This document shows positions 39,738-47,325 of a stretch of 64,000 nt of DNA, one piece after another (within the stretch, counting starts at the first letter, position 1; each line of letters opens with the position of its first letter). The stretch spans positions 124,001 to 188,000 of the forward strand of contig NZ_NEQV01000004.1 in assembly GCF_002799245.1 (NCBI RefSeq). The letters are read 5' to 3'. The notes beneath the pieces were generated by a model. The model saw nothing but the letters and a program-made list of their open reading frames with translations. It was not told where the DNA came from and did not search any database. The position numbers and the translations under genes were made by a program. Source of the stretch: Stenotrophomonas maltophilia. GTDB lineage: Bacteria; Pseudomonadota; Gammaproteobacteria; Xanthomonadales; Xanthomonadaceae.

Positions 39738-41714
39738 ATGCACGGTCTCAATCCTCCCCAAGCTGCCGCGGTCCTGCACATCGAAGGCCCGTTGCTGGTG
39801 CTCGCCGGTGCCGGCAGCGGCAAGACGCGCGTGATCGTGGAGAAGATCGCCCACCTGATCGGCTGTGGCCGCTACCCGGCCCGCCGCATCGCCGCGATCA
39901 CCTTCACCAACAAGTCGGCCAAGGAAATGCGCGAGCGCGTGGCCAAGCGCCTGCGCGAGCAGGACGCCGACGAGGTGACCATCTGCACCTTCCATGCGCT
40001 GGGCCTGAAGTTCCTGCAGATCGAACATGCCGCCGTGGGCCTGAAGCGCGGCTTCTCGATCTTCGATGCCGATGATGCCGCCGCGCAGATCAAGGACCTG
40101 ATGTACGGCGCCAAGCCCGATGACATCGAGGACATGAAGAACCTGGTGTCGCGCGCGAAGAATGCCGGGCTGTCGCCCGAGCAGGCGATGGCTGCCGCGC
40201 GCAGCAACCGTGAAAAGGAAGCGGCCAGCGTCTACGAGCGCTACCAGCTGCGGTTGACCGCGTTCAATGCGGTCGACTTCGACGACCTGATCCGCCTGCC
40301 GGTGCAGATCCTGGAAGAGAACCCGGAGATCGCCCTGGCCTGGCGCGAGCGCATCGGCTACCTGCTGGTGGACGAATGCCAGGACACCAACGACGCACAG
40401 TACCGCCTGCTCAAGCAGCTGGCCGGTGAGAAGGGCAATTTCACCTGCGTGGGCGACGATGACCAGTCGATCTACGCCTGGCGCGGCGCCAACCCGGAAA
40501 ACCTGCAGCAGATGGGGCGCGACTACCCCACGCTGGAGATCATCAAGCTGGAGCAGAACTACCGCTGTTCCAACCGCGTGCTGCGCGCGGCCAATGCGCT
40601 GATCGCCAACAACCCGCACGAGCACCTGAAGAAGCTGTGGAGCGACCAGGCCGACGGCGAGCGGATCCGCGTGTGGGAATGCCGCAACAGCGAGCATGAA
40701 GCGGAAAAGGTTGCGGCCGAGATCGCCTTCGTGGCGCAGTCGCGCAACGTGCCGTGGAGCGATTTCTGCATCCTGTTCCGCGGCAACTTCCAGTCGCGCC
40801 CGCTGGAAAAGGCGATGCAGCTGCTGCGCATCCCCTACCACCTGACCGGCGGCACGATGTTCCTGGAGCGCCAGGAAGTGAAGGACACGCTGGCGTGGCT
40901 GCGCCTGCTGGTGAACCCGGACGACGACACCGCGTTCATGCGTGCGGTGCAGTCGCCCAAGCGCGATGTCGGTGCCGGCACGCTGGCCAAGCTGGCCGAG
41001 CTGGCGCAGGAAAAGGACATGCCGATGGCGCAGGCCGCCGAGGCGATCGGCGCCCTGCAGCAGTTGCCGCCGCGCGCGGCCAACAGCCTGGCGCGCTTCA
41101 CCGACATCCTGCGCGACCTGCGCGCGCAGACCCGCCAGATCAGTTCCGGCGACATGATCCGCAAGGTGGCCAAGGAGTCGGGCCTGCTCAGCGAACTTCG
41201 CCAGCAGGCCAAGGAAGAGGCCAGTTACCAGCGCCGTGCCAACAACATCGAGGAACTGGCGCAGTGGTTCGAGGGTGGCCCGCGTGGTGCCACCGCCGCC
41301 GACCTGGCCGGCCAGCTGGCGCTGCTGTCGCGCAGCGACAAGGACGAGGGCGGCAACCAGGTGCGCATGATGACCATGCATGCCTCCAAGGGCCTGGAAT
41401 TCCCGTACGTGTTCATCGTTGGCTGCGAGGACGGCGTGCTGCCGCACCAGGTCAGCCTGGACGAAGGCAATCTCCAGGAAGAGCGGCGCCTGCTGTATGT
41501 GGGCATCACCCGCGCCAAGATCCAGCTGTGGATGAGCTACAGCAAGCTGACCCGCAAGTTCGGCGAACACGTACGGCTGAAGCCGAGCCGCTTCTTCGAG
41601 GAGATTCCGGCCGAGGAGATCCAGCGCGATGGTGCTGACCCGGTGGCCGATGCGGCGCGCAAGAAGGAGCGGGCGACGGCGGGGTTGGCGGCGATCGAGG
41701 CGTTGTTCGATTGA
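39738..41714 (+). CDS. rep: ATP-dependent DNA helicase Rep
   Basis: 658-aa superfamily 1A 3'-5' helicase that clears proteins from DNA ahead of forks. Motifs in order: Q-motif LNPPQAAAV, Walker A AGAGSGKT, TFTNKSAKEM, Walker B LLVDECQDTN, GDDDQSIYAWRGA, LEQNYRCS, MTMHASKGLEF and VGITRA. The length is close to E. coli Rep (673 aa), which separates it from UvrD (about 720 aa). ATG 39738 (MHGLNPPQ) begins at the Q-motif as in Rep. Divergent from the Sel1 pair. Confidence 0.95.
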   Translation: MHGLNPPQAAAVLHIEGPLLVLAGAGSGKTRVIVEKIAHLIGCGRYPARRIAAITFTNKSAKEMRERVAKRLREQDADEVTICTFHALGLKFLQIEHAAVGLKRGFSIFDADDAAAQIKDLMYGAKPDDIEDMKNLVSRAKNAGLSPEQAMAAARSNREKEAASVYERYQLRLTAFNAVDFDDLIRLPVQILEENPEIALAWRERIGYLLVDECQDTNDAQYRLLKQLAGEKGNFTCVGDDDQSIYAWRGANPENLQQMGRDYPTLEIIKLEQNYRCSNRVLRAANALIANNPHEHLKKLWSDQADGERIRVWECRNSEHEAEKVAAEIAFVAQSRNVPWSDFCILFRGNFQSRPLEKAMQLLRIPYHLTGGTMFLERQEVKDTLAWLRLLVNPDDDTAFMRAVQSPKRDVGAGTLAKLAELAQEKDMPMAQAAEAIGALQQLPPRAANSLARFTDILRDLRAQTRQISSGDMIRKVAKESGLLSELRQQAKEEASYQRRANNIEELAQWFEGGPRGATAADLAGQLALLSRSDKDEGGNQVRMMTMHASKGLEFPYVFIVGCEDGVLPHQVSLDEGNLQEERRLLYVGITRAKIQLWMSYSKLTRKFGEHVRLKPSRFFEEIPAEEIQRDGADPVADAARKKERATAGLAAIEALFD

Positions 41715-41786
41715 TCGGCGAACGGCGCAGCCCCTCGTGGCTGACAGTGGGTAGAGTCGACTGTCAGTCGACTGCCGTTGTGTGTT

Positions 41787-41890
41787 GGCCGGGTAGATGG
41801 GCTGCGCAGGGGACGCTGCAAGTACGTCCCTGTAAGCTCGGTCGCCGCACCCATGCGGCTCACGCCCCTGCGCAACCCATCTATCCGGCC
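41787..41890. repeat. Structured foldback element, copy 2
   Basis: 26-nt arms (41787-41812 and 41865-41890) match at 24 of 26 positions and enclose a 52-nt core. The core shares its length, its ends (ACGC...ACG), the CGTCCCTG motif and GCTCG with the minus-strand core of copy 1. Base pairs in both internal hairpins are kept by paired changes between the two copies. A separate GTAG palindrome (GTAGAGTCGACTG) lies just upstream at 41751-41774. Located between rep and the GNAT gene. Confidence 0.85.
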
Positions 41891-41998
41891 TTGGAAAGGT
41901 TCCGTGCGCGCCAGCCACGGAAAAGAAAAAGAAGATCAAAGGCCACGGCAACAGCCGGGGGTTGAGGCAGAATCGGGGTTTCGGCTGGAGGTCTGCAC

Positions 41999-42523
41999 GT
42001 GCATCCGATTGAAAGTGAACGCCTGCGCCTGCGTGCGATCGAGCCCGACCGCGATGCGCTGCCGATGCTGGCGCTGTTGAACGATCCAGGCTTCGTGCGC
42101 TTCATCGGTGACCGCGAGGTGCGCAGCGAGGAGCAGGCGCGGGAGTACATCGCGCTGCGGGTGCTGCACAGCTATGCGCTGAACGGGTTCGGCATGTATG
42201 CGATCGAGCGCTTGTCCGATGGTGCCTGGCTGGGCAACGCCGGGCTGGTGCGGCGTGATGGCCTGCCGGGGCCGGATATCGGTTACGCGATGCTGTCGGA
42301 GTTTGCCGGGCAGGGCTATGCCGGTGAGGCGGCGCGGGCGGTGTTCGCGCATGCACGCGGAGCGCTGGGCCTGCACGATCTGTATGGCATCACCGACCTG
42401 GACAATGTGGTGTCCGGAAAGATCCTGCTGGGGCTGGGCATGCAGGAACGCGGGGTGATCCAGCTGCCAGGCATTGAAACACCCAGCAGGTTGTTCGCTA
42501 CCTTGGGTGCGGCCGAGGTCTGA
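41999..42523 (+). CDS. GNAT-family N-acetyltransferase (RimJ-like)
   Basis: 174 aa, Acetyltransf_3 type. The N-terminus IESERLRLRAIEPDRD and the acetyl-CoA loop EFAGQGYAGEAARAV (Q/RxxGxG/A form) are clear, as is the late segment ITDLDNVVSGKILLGLGM typical of ribosomal-protein or small-molecule acetyltransferases. GTG start at 41999 follows GGAGG by 7 nt. The target is unknown. Confidence 0.9.
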   Translation: MHPIESERLRLRAIEPDRDALPMLALLNDPGFVRFIGDREVRSEEQAREYIALRVLHSYALNGFGMYAIERLSDGAWLGNAGLVRRDGLPGPDIGYAMLSEFAGQGYAGEAARAVFAHARGALGLHDLYGITDLDNVVSGKILLGLGMQERGVIQLPGIETPSRLFATLGAAEV

Positions 42524-42548
42524 TCCCGGGCGGCTCGCGGCCTGGGGA

Positions 42549-42608
42549 GTGCCGGCCGCTGGCCGGCAAGCCTGTGGATCATGGATGCCGACCAACGGTC
42601 GGCACCCA
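42549..42608. repeat. Pair of short GTAG-family palindromes
   Basis: TGCCGGCCGCTGGCCGGCA (42550-42568), then GCCGACCAACGGTCGGC and CACCCACC, just downstream of the YceH gene (minus strand). Same sequence family as the repeats at 13101 and 25119. Confidence 0.6.
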
Positions 42609-42614
42609 CCGCCC

Positions 42615-43268
42615 TCAGTTGCCGCGCAGTTCGGCCAGCTGTGCCTGCAGCTCGGCCACCGCGGCTTCCAGCTGGGCCACGCGCTCGGCCAGGCCAGGGT
42701 CGGCCGCATCGCTGCTGCCACCACTGCTGGCGTACTTCGCCGCCAGCGCCGCGCCGTCCACTTCGCCGCACAGCAGGTGCATGTAGCGGTCTTCGCGCTG
42801 GCCGCTGGCGCGCGGCAGCACCACCAGCAGCGCGCGCTGCTGCAGGCGATCGATGGCATGGCGGGCCTCGTCGGTGTCGGCGAAGCGGTGCAGGCGCTCG
42901 CTGCGCGTGACCAGCTCGCCCAGCGTCTGCGGCCCGCGCAGCAGCAGCAACGCCAGCAGCACGGTCTGCTGCCGGGTCAGGTCCAGCGCGGCCTGCAGGC
43001 GGTGCTCGTAGCGGTCCGCGCGCGAGGAGAAGTGCTGGCGGGCCAGGCCCAATGCCTCCAGCTGGCGCAGCGCGTGCTGCACGCTGCCGGCGTCCACGTT
43101 CATCACAGGCTCGCGGGCAGTCTTCTGGTTGGCCGCCGATTGGGCGGCGTTGACCGTCAGCGGGTAGGTGTCCGGGGTGGTCGCCTCCTTCTCCACCAGG
43201 CAGCCCAGCAGGCGGGCCTGCACGGGGTCGAGCAGGGGGACGTCGGGGGTCTGGGTGGAATCGGTCAT
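42615..43268 (-). CDS. yceH: YceH family protein (DUF480)
   Basis: 217-aa DUF480 protein with two winged-helix domains and a C-terminal coiled coil ([19 protein letters not shown]). Conserved N-terminal phrases are [20 protein letters not shown] and [17 protein letters not shown]. The family is widespread in proteobacteria; its role is unknown and DNA binding is only suggested by fold. Divergent from the e(P4) phosphatase gene. Confidence 0.92.
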   Translation of the reverse strand: MTDSTQTPDVPLLDPVQARLLGCLVEKEATTPDTYPLTVNAAQSAANQKTAREPVMNVDAGSVQHALRQLEALGLARQHFSSRADRYEHRLQAALDLTRQQTVLLALLLLRGPQTLGELVTRSERLHRFADTDEARHAIDRLQQRALLVVLPRASGQREDRYMHLLCGEVDGAALAAKYASSGGSSDAADPGLAERVAQLEAAVAELQAQLAELRGN

Positions 43269-43369
43269 GGCGGCTTCCGGAAGGGCAACGGGTCAACCAC
43301 CAAGCATAGCCGTCCCAGGGCCGGCTTTGCCGGTAAAATGCGCCGGTATATCTGATTGCCGGTGAACCC

Positions 43370-44293
43370 ATGCGTCGTCCCGTTTCCCTGTCCTTGACCC
43401 TGCTCGCCACCGCGGCGCTGGGCCTGTCTGCCTGCAAGCGCGTGGATGCGCCTGCCGCTGAAGCCGCTGCCCCGGAGGCCCCGGCCGCCGCCGCCAAGGC
43501 CAGTGGCGCACTTGATGCCACCGCCAACGACAATCTCAACGCGGTGCTGTGGATGCAGCGCGCGCAGGAGTACAAGGCGATCACCGAGCAGACCTACCGT
43601 GCCGCCGCCGATCACCTGGATGCGGCGCTGAAGGAAGCCCACTGGGACGCACTGGTGCCGGAAGAGCGCGGCAACGACGCCAAGGGCCTGAAGCCGGCCG
43701 TGGTGCTGGACGTGGACGAGACCGTGCTGGACAACTCGCCCTACCAGGCGCGCCTGGTGCGCGATGGCAAGGAATACGACGAGCTGACCTGGGACCAGTG
43801 GGTGGCCGAAAAGAAGGCCAAGGCGATCCCGGGCGTGGTTGATTTCGCCAAGGCCGCCAACGCCAAGGGCGTGACCCTGCTGTACATCTCCAACCGCGCC
43901 GTGCACCTGAAGGACGCGACCCTGGCCAACCTGCGCGAGCAGGGCCTGCCGGTGGCCGATGACAGCGTGTTCCTCGGCCTGGGTACGGTGGTGCCGGGCT
44001 GCGAGCAGAACGGCAGCGAGAAGAACTGCCGCCGTCGCCTGGCCGGGCAGAAGTACCGGGTGCTGATGCAGTTCGGCGACCAGCTGGGTGACTTCGTCGA
44101 AGTGACCGCCAACACCAACGACGGCCGCGACGCGCTGCTGCAGCAGTACCACGACTGGTTCGGTGAACGCTGGTGGATGCTGCCGAACCCGACCTACGGC
44201 GGCTTCGAACCGGCGCAGTTCAACAACGACTACAGCCAGTCCCGCCAGGCCCGCCACGACGCCAAGCGCGCTGCGCTGGACTACGCACCGTGA
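43370..44293 (+). CDS. 5'-nucleotidase, lipoprotein e(P4) family
   Basis: 307-aa class C acid phosphatase lipoprotein. Lipobox LGLSAC (Cys22), then an Ala-rich linker. The HAD core has nucleophile and acid/base Asp114 and Asp116 in [11 protein letters not shown], the threonine/serine motif ISNRAV, and the Lys/Asp motifs [16 protein letters not shown]. Family members dephosphorylate nucleotides such as NMN at the outer membrane. The stop overlaps the GTG start of pyrF, so uptake-side dephosphorylation and pyrimidine synthesis genes are co-translated here. Confidence 0.93.
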   Translation: MRRPVSLSLTLLATAALGLSACKRVDAPAAEAAAPEAPAAAAKASGALDATANDNLNAVLWMQRAQEYKAITEQTYRAAADHLDAALKEAHWDALVPEERGNDAKGLKPAVVLDVDETVLDNSPYQARLVRDGKEYDELTWDQWVAEKKAKAIPGVVDFAKAANAKGVTLLYISNRAVHLKDATLANLREQGLPVADDSVFLGLGTVVPGCEQNGSEKNCRRRLAGQKYRVLMQFGDQLGDFVEVTANTNDGRDALLQQYHDWFGERWWMLPNPTYGGFEPAQFNNDYSQSRQARHDAKRAALDYAP

Positions 44294-45015
44294 GCCGCGC
44301 ACCGCTGCCGCTGCGCGATGACGAGCGCCTGATCTTCGCACTGGACGTGCCTGACCGCGCGCAGGCGCTGGAGTGGGTCGATCGCCTCGGCGACAGCGTG
44401 GCGTTCTACAAGATCGGCATGGAACTGCTCGCCTCCGGCGAGTACTTCCAGGTGCTCGATGAGCTGGCCCGCCGCGACAAGCGCGTGTTCGTCGACCTGA
44501 AGTTCTTCGACATCCCGGCCACCGCTGCGGCGGTGATCAAGCGCCTGTCGCAGTGGCCGGTCAGCTACGCCACCATCCATGGCTGGCATCCGGCCATGAT
44601 GGAGGCCTGCGCGGCCGCCAACAGCGGCGACATGCGCCTGCTGGCGGTGACCGTGCTGACCTCGATGGGCCGCCCCGACCTGGCGCAGATGGGCATCGAC
44701 CGCGAGCCGGTGGACGTGGTGGTCGAGCGCGCGCTGGCCGCCCAGGCAGCCGGCGTCGATGGCGTGATCGCCTCTGGCCAGGAAGCCGGCCCGATCCGTG
44801 CCGCCACCGGCAGCGGGTTCTCGATCGTCTGCCCGGGCATCCGCCCCGGTGGCCCGGTCGGCGATGACCAGAAACGTACCGTTGGCGTGGCGCAGGCCTT
44901 TGCCGATGGCGCCGATGCCATCGTGGTCGGACGCCCGATCCGCCTGGCGGCCGATCCGCAGGCCGCGGCGCGGGCAATCCAGCAGGAAATCGCGTCGGCT
45001 CTGGCTGCACGCTGA
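44290..45015 (+). CDS. pyrF: Orotidine 5'-phosphate decarboxylase
   Basis: 241-aa enzyme that makes UMP from OMP. The catalytic DLKFFDIP motif (DxKxxDI) is at about residue 62, with FALDVPD at the N-terminus and CPGIRPGG plus VVGRPI for phosphate binding. GTG 44290 overlaps the stop of the phosphatase gene (GTGA). Followed by a strong terminator. Confidence 0.97.
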   Translation: MSRAPLPLRDDERLIFALDVPDRAQALEWVDRLGDSVAFYKIGMELLASGEYFQVLDELARRDKRVFVDLKFFDIPATAAAVIKRLSQWPVSYATIHGWHPAMMEACAAANSGDMRLLAVTVLTSMGRPDLAQMGIDREPVDVVVERALAAQAAGVDGVIASGQEAGPIRAATGSGFSIVCPGIRPGGPVGDDQKRTVGVAQAFADGADAIVVGRPIRLAADPQAAARAIQQEIASALAAR

Positions 45016-45047
45016 GCCCACCGCTGTCGGCGGTCACGCCGGCACCA

Positions 45048-45082
45048 CGAACGCCATCCCGATCCATGCGGGATGGCGTTCG
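45048..45082 (+). terminator. Terminator of pyrF
   Basis: Perfect 14-nt arms CGAACGCCATCCCG / CGGGATGGCGTTCG with a 7-nt loop, followed by CATTTG, 32 nt after the stop. Confidence 0.8.
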
Positions 45083-45233
45083 CATTTGTGGCTCTGCGCC
45101 TGTCGCACGCAGCGCCAGTCCCCAGAACTGTGCGCGTGTTCGCGCTGTGGGCTTCTCCACTGCTCCCCAATCGATGCTCCGGCACGGACCGCGGCCGCGC
45201 CGGTTCCAACCATCGATAGAGGAGTACAGGGAT

Positions 45234-46055
45234 ATGTATCGCAACACCTCTTTGTTCATCGGCCTGCTGTTGGCCGCGTCTGCCGTATCCGCCATTGCTG
45301 CGCCGCAGGTGCACGACGTGCCGCGCATCATCGGTGGCGAAGCGGCACCTGCTGGCGAGTACCCGTTCATGCTCAGCATCCAGCGCCTGTCCCTGGGTGA
45401 CAGCGACCATGGCCGTCACTGGTGTGGCGCGACGCTGATCTCCCCTTCCTGGGTGCTTACCGCCTCGCACTGCGTGGAAGGCGATCGCCCTGGCGACCTG
45501 GCCGTGCTGGCGGGCAGCACCACGCTGTCCACCGAACCTTTGGCGCGTGCCTCCAACATCAGGGCGATCCACATGCATCCGGCCTACAGCAGCGGCAACT
45601 CGCTGGAGCACGACCTCGCCCTGATCCATCTCGGCACGCCCCTGGCCGATACCCCGCCGGTGACCCTGCGGCTGCGGCCCGACGCCAGCCATCTCAAGCC
45701 GGGCCGCGAATTCACCGTGATCGGCTGGGGTGATACCGACATCGGCGATGGCCGGATCTACCCGACCCAACTGCAGACCGCGCAGGTGCCGTTCGTTGCC
45801 TTCGCCGAATGCCAGCAGGCCTATGCTGGTGAATTGTCACGCGGCAAGGTCATCTGCGCCGGCCGCGAGGGTATCGACAGCTGCCAGGGGGATTCCGGCG
45901 GGCCGCTGCTGCTGCGCCTGCGCGATGGTTGGACCCAGTTCGGCATCGTCAGCTGGGGTGAGGGCTGCGCGCTGGCCGGCTACCCGGGTGTTTATGCCCG
46001 AATCGCCGAAAAACATGCCGTAGATTTCATCGAGGCGGTCTGGCAACGCGATTGA
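45234..46055 (+). CDS. Secreted trypsin-like serine protease
   Basis: 273-aa S1A protease. Signal peptide to about Ala23, a short propeptide, then activation site R31-IIGGE. The triad is His79 (LTASHC), Asp127 (EHDLAL) and Ser221 (GDSGGP). Asp215, six residues before the serine, corresponds to Asp189 of trypsin, so cleavage after Arg/Lys is expected; this also allows self-activation after Arg31. Six cysteines form typical pairs. ATG 45234 follows GAGGAG. Eukaryote-like trypsins of this kind occur in Vibrio, Stenotrophomonas and Lysobacter. Confidence 0.95.
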   Translation: MYRNTSLFIGLLLAASAVSAIAAPQVHDVPRIIGGEAAPAGEYPFMLSIQRLSLGDSDHGRHWCGATLISPSWVLTASHCVEGDRPGDLAVLAGSTTLSTEPLARASNIRAIHMHPAYSSGNSLEHDLALIHLGTPLADTPPVTLRLRPDASHLKPGREFTVIGWGDTDIGDGRIYPTQLQTAQVPFVAFAECQQAYAGELSRGKVICAGREGIDSCQGDSGGPLLLRLRDGWTQFGIVSWGEGCALAGYPGVYARIAEKHAVDFIEAVWQRD

Positions 46056-46095
46056 TTCAATAAAATCAAATAGATACGCGTCATTACGTGAAGTG

Positions 46096-46124
46096 TTGCC
46101 TTAACTTGAGCGGCAGCGTAGGAT
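46096..46124 (+). promoter_or_regulatory. Candidate sigma-70 promoter for the small RNA
   Basis: TTGCCT (46096-46101) and TAGGAT (46119-46124) separated by 17 nt, each matching the consensus hexamer at four of six positions. It would start transcription near 46131, leading into a compact structured region that ends at a terminator. Confidence 0.5.
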
Positions 46125-46130
46125 CGCCGC

Positions 46131-46227
46131 CATCCGGTCCTCGGACCGGACATGTGCCACAACACTGTCCTCCGGCCTCGCGCCGGCTTGAAGAGCCTGT
46201 GATCCCCGTGATCCGGGCTCTTTTTTT
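46131..46227 (+). ncRNA. Candidate small RNA of about 97 nt
   Basis: Intergenic transcript candidate. It has a promoter-like pair upstream, hairpin 1 CCGGTCC / GGACCGG (46134-46149), an unpaired middle, hairpin 2 CCGGC / GCCGG (46172-46186) and a rho-independent terminator (46191-46227). The unpaired and loop parts contain C-rich stretches (GTCCTCC, ATCCCCG), which in Xanthomonas small RNAs such as sX13 pair with G-rich ribosome-binding sites. I cannot say that it is sX13. An alternative is a leader with an attenuator for the lipoprotein gene 145 nt downstream. Confidence 0.5.
46191..46227 (+). terminator. Rho-independent terminator of the small-RNA candidate
   Basis: AAGAGCC / GGCTCTT stem with an inner GATC / GATC pairing and a run of seven T (46221-46227). 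The clearest T-tailed terminator in the window. Confidence 0.85.
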
Positions 46228-46371
46228 AGCCGGCGGCAGCCCCGGGGCCGGATCCGTTCTGCCTGGGGCAGCAGGAATCTGACCCCGCTTGGCCGGAAAC
46301 CGTGACGTCCCGGCTTGCCGCTGTCACGTCGCAGGCCGCAAGATGCGGACCGGTCCGGGGAGTCCGATTGC

Positions 46372-47325
46372 ATGAGCGTGGCGGTGCGAGGAAGGTCTGC
46401 GCGTGGATGGGGGCTGGCGGCCATGCTGCTGCTGGCCGTGGCGGCGTGCCGCGAGTCTGCCAACGATCCGGCCAGGCCGGCGGCCGAGCCGGTGGCTGCG
46501 GTACAGGCGATGGCGTTGCGCCTGGCCGAAGATGATCTGGTCAGCTACGCAAAGCTGTCGGTACCGCCGGGCCAGTACCAGCGCCTGCAGCAGGCCTGGG
46601 CTGAGGGCCACAGCCAGTGGCCGCTGACCGAACTGCCGCTGGGTGACCAGCTGCTGCCGATGCTGGCCGCGCTGCGCAAGCCTGATGCCAGCACCGAACT
46701 GCAGCGCAGCTTCGATCGCCAGCTGGCCGGCCAGGCCAGCGCCGTGCGCCAGGCCGCGCAGTCGATGGGCAACTTCGGTGTGCAGTACCTGCGCCACCAG
46801 AAGGGCTACACGCCGGGCCAGCAGGCCCACTACATCGCCCTGGTCGAGACCCTGGCGGTGTGGGCGCAGGGCGCACCGATCAGTGACCGTGCCCGTGCGC
46901 GCAGCACCATTGCCGCGCTGGTCGGCGCGGCCGGCAAGGTCGGCTTCGATGACGAAGCCGGCCTGCAGGCTGCCGGCATGGAAGGCAGCCTGCAGCAGCT
47001 GGCGCCGTTCATCCACACCCTCAAGGCGGTGCTCGGCAGTTACGGGCTGGGCGTGGACGACGCGCTGCGCAGCATGCGTGGCGAGCTGCTCTCGGTGGAG
47101 GGCGACAATGCGCTGGTGCGCCTGCACTACGACCTGGCCGGCCGCGAGATGACCCTGCAGCTGCCCCTGAGCCGGCGCGAGGGCCACTGGTACCTGACCC
47201 GTACCCTGGCCGATACCGACGCGCTGCTGCGCAGGGCCGACGCGGCCCGCGCTGCTGCATCGCCGGCACCGGCTGAAGCCCCCGCCGAGGGTGGGGAAGC
47301 GGCAACGCCGCCGCCTAAGCCATAA
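46372..47325 (+). CDS. Predicted lipoprotein of unknown function
   Basis: 317 aa with a lipobox LAVAAC near residue 26, a mostly helical middle (ALRKPDASTELQRSFDRQLA, GQQAHYIALVETLAVWAQ) and a disordered Ala/Pro-rich tail (SPAPAEAPAEGGEAAT). No family is recognised. Start at 46372 begins the signal peptide. Its stop overlaps the plsB start (TAATG), so it is translated with plsB and may have an envelope-lipid role (inference). Confidence 0.75.
   Translation: MSVAVRGRSARGWGLAAMLLLAVAACRESANDPARPAAEPVAAVQAMALRLAEDDLVSYAKLSVPPGQYQRLQQAWAEGHSQWPLTELPLGDQLLPMLAALRKPDASTELQRSFDRQLAGQASAVRQAAQSMGNFGVQYLRHQKGYTPGQQAHYIALVETLAVWAQGAPISDRARARSTIAALVGAAGKVGFDDEAGLQAAGMEGSLQQLAPFIHTLKAVLGSYGLGVDDALRSMRGELLSVEGDNALVRLHYDLAGREMTLQLPLSRREGHWYLTRTLADTDALLRRADAARAAASPAPAEAPAEGGEAATPPPKP

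Noticed and set aside
39639..41951. Extension of the Sel1-like frame across rep
   Set aside because: Only the last 223 codons (38967-39638) have a signal peptide and Sel1 features; the rest is antisense to the helicase.
46052..46069. TTGATT...AATCAA as an FNR box after the protease gene
   Set aside because: The spacing between half-sites is 6 nt rather than the 4 nt of FNR boxes, it overlaps the protease stop codon, and no -10 lies at the right distance.
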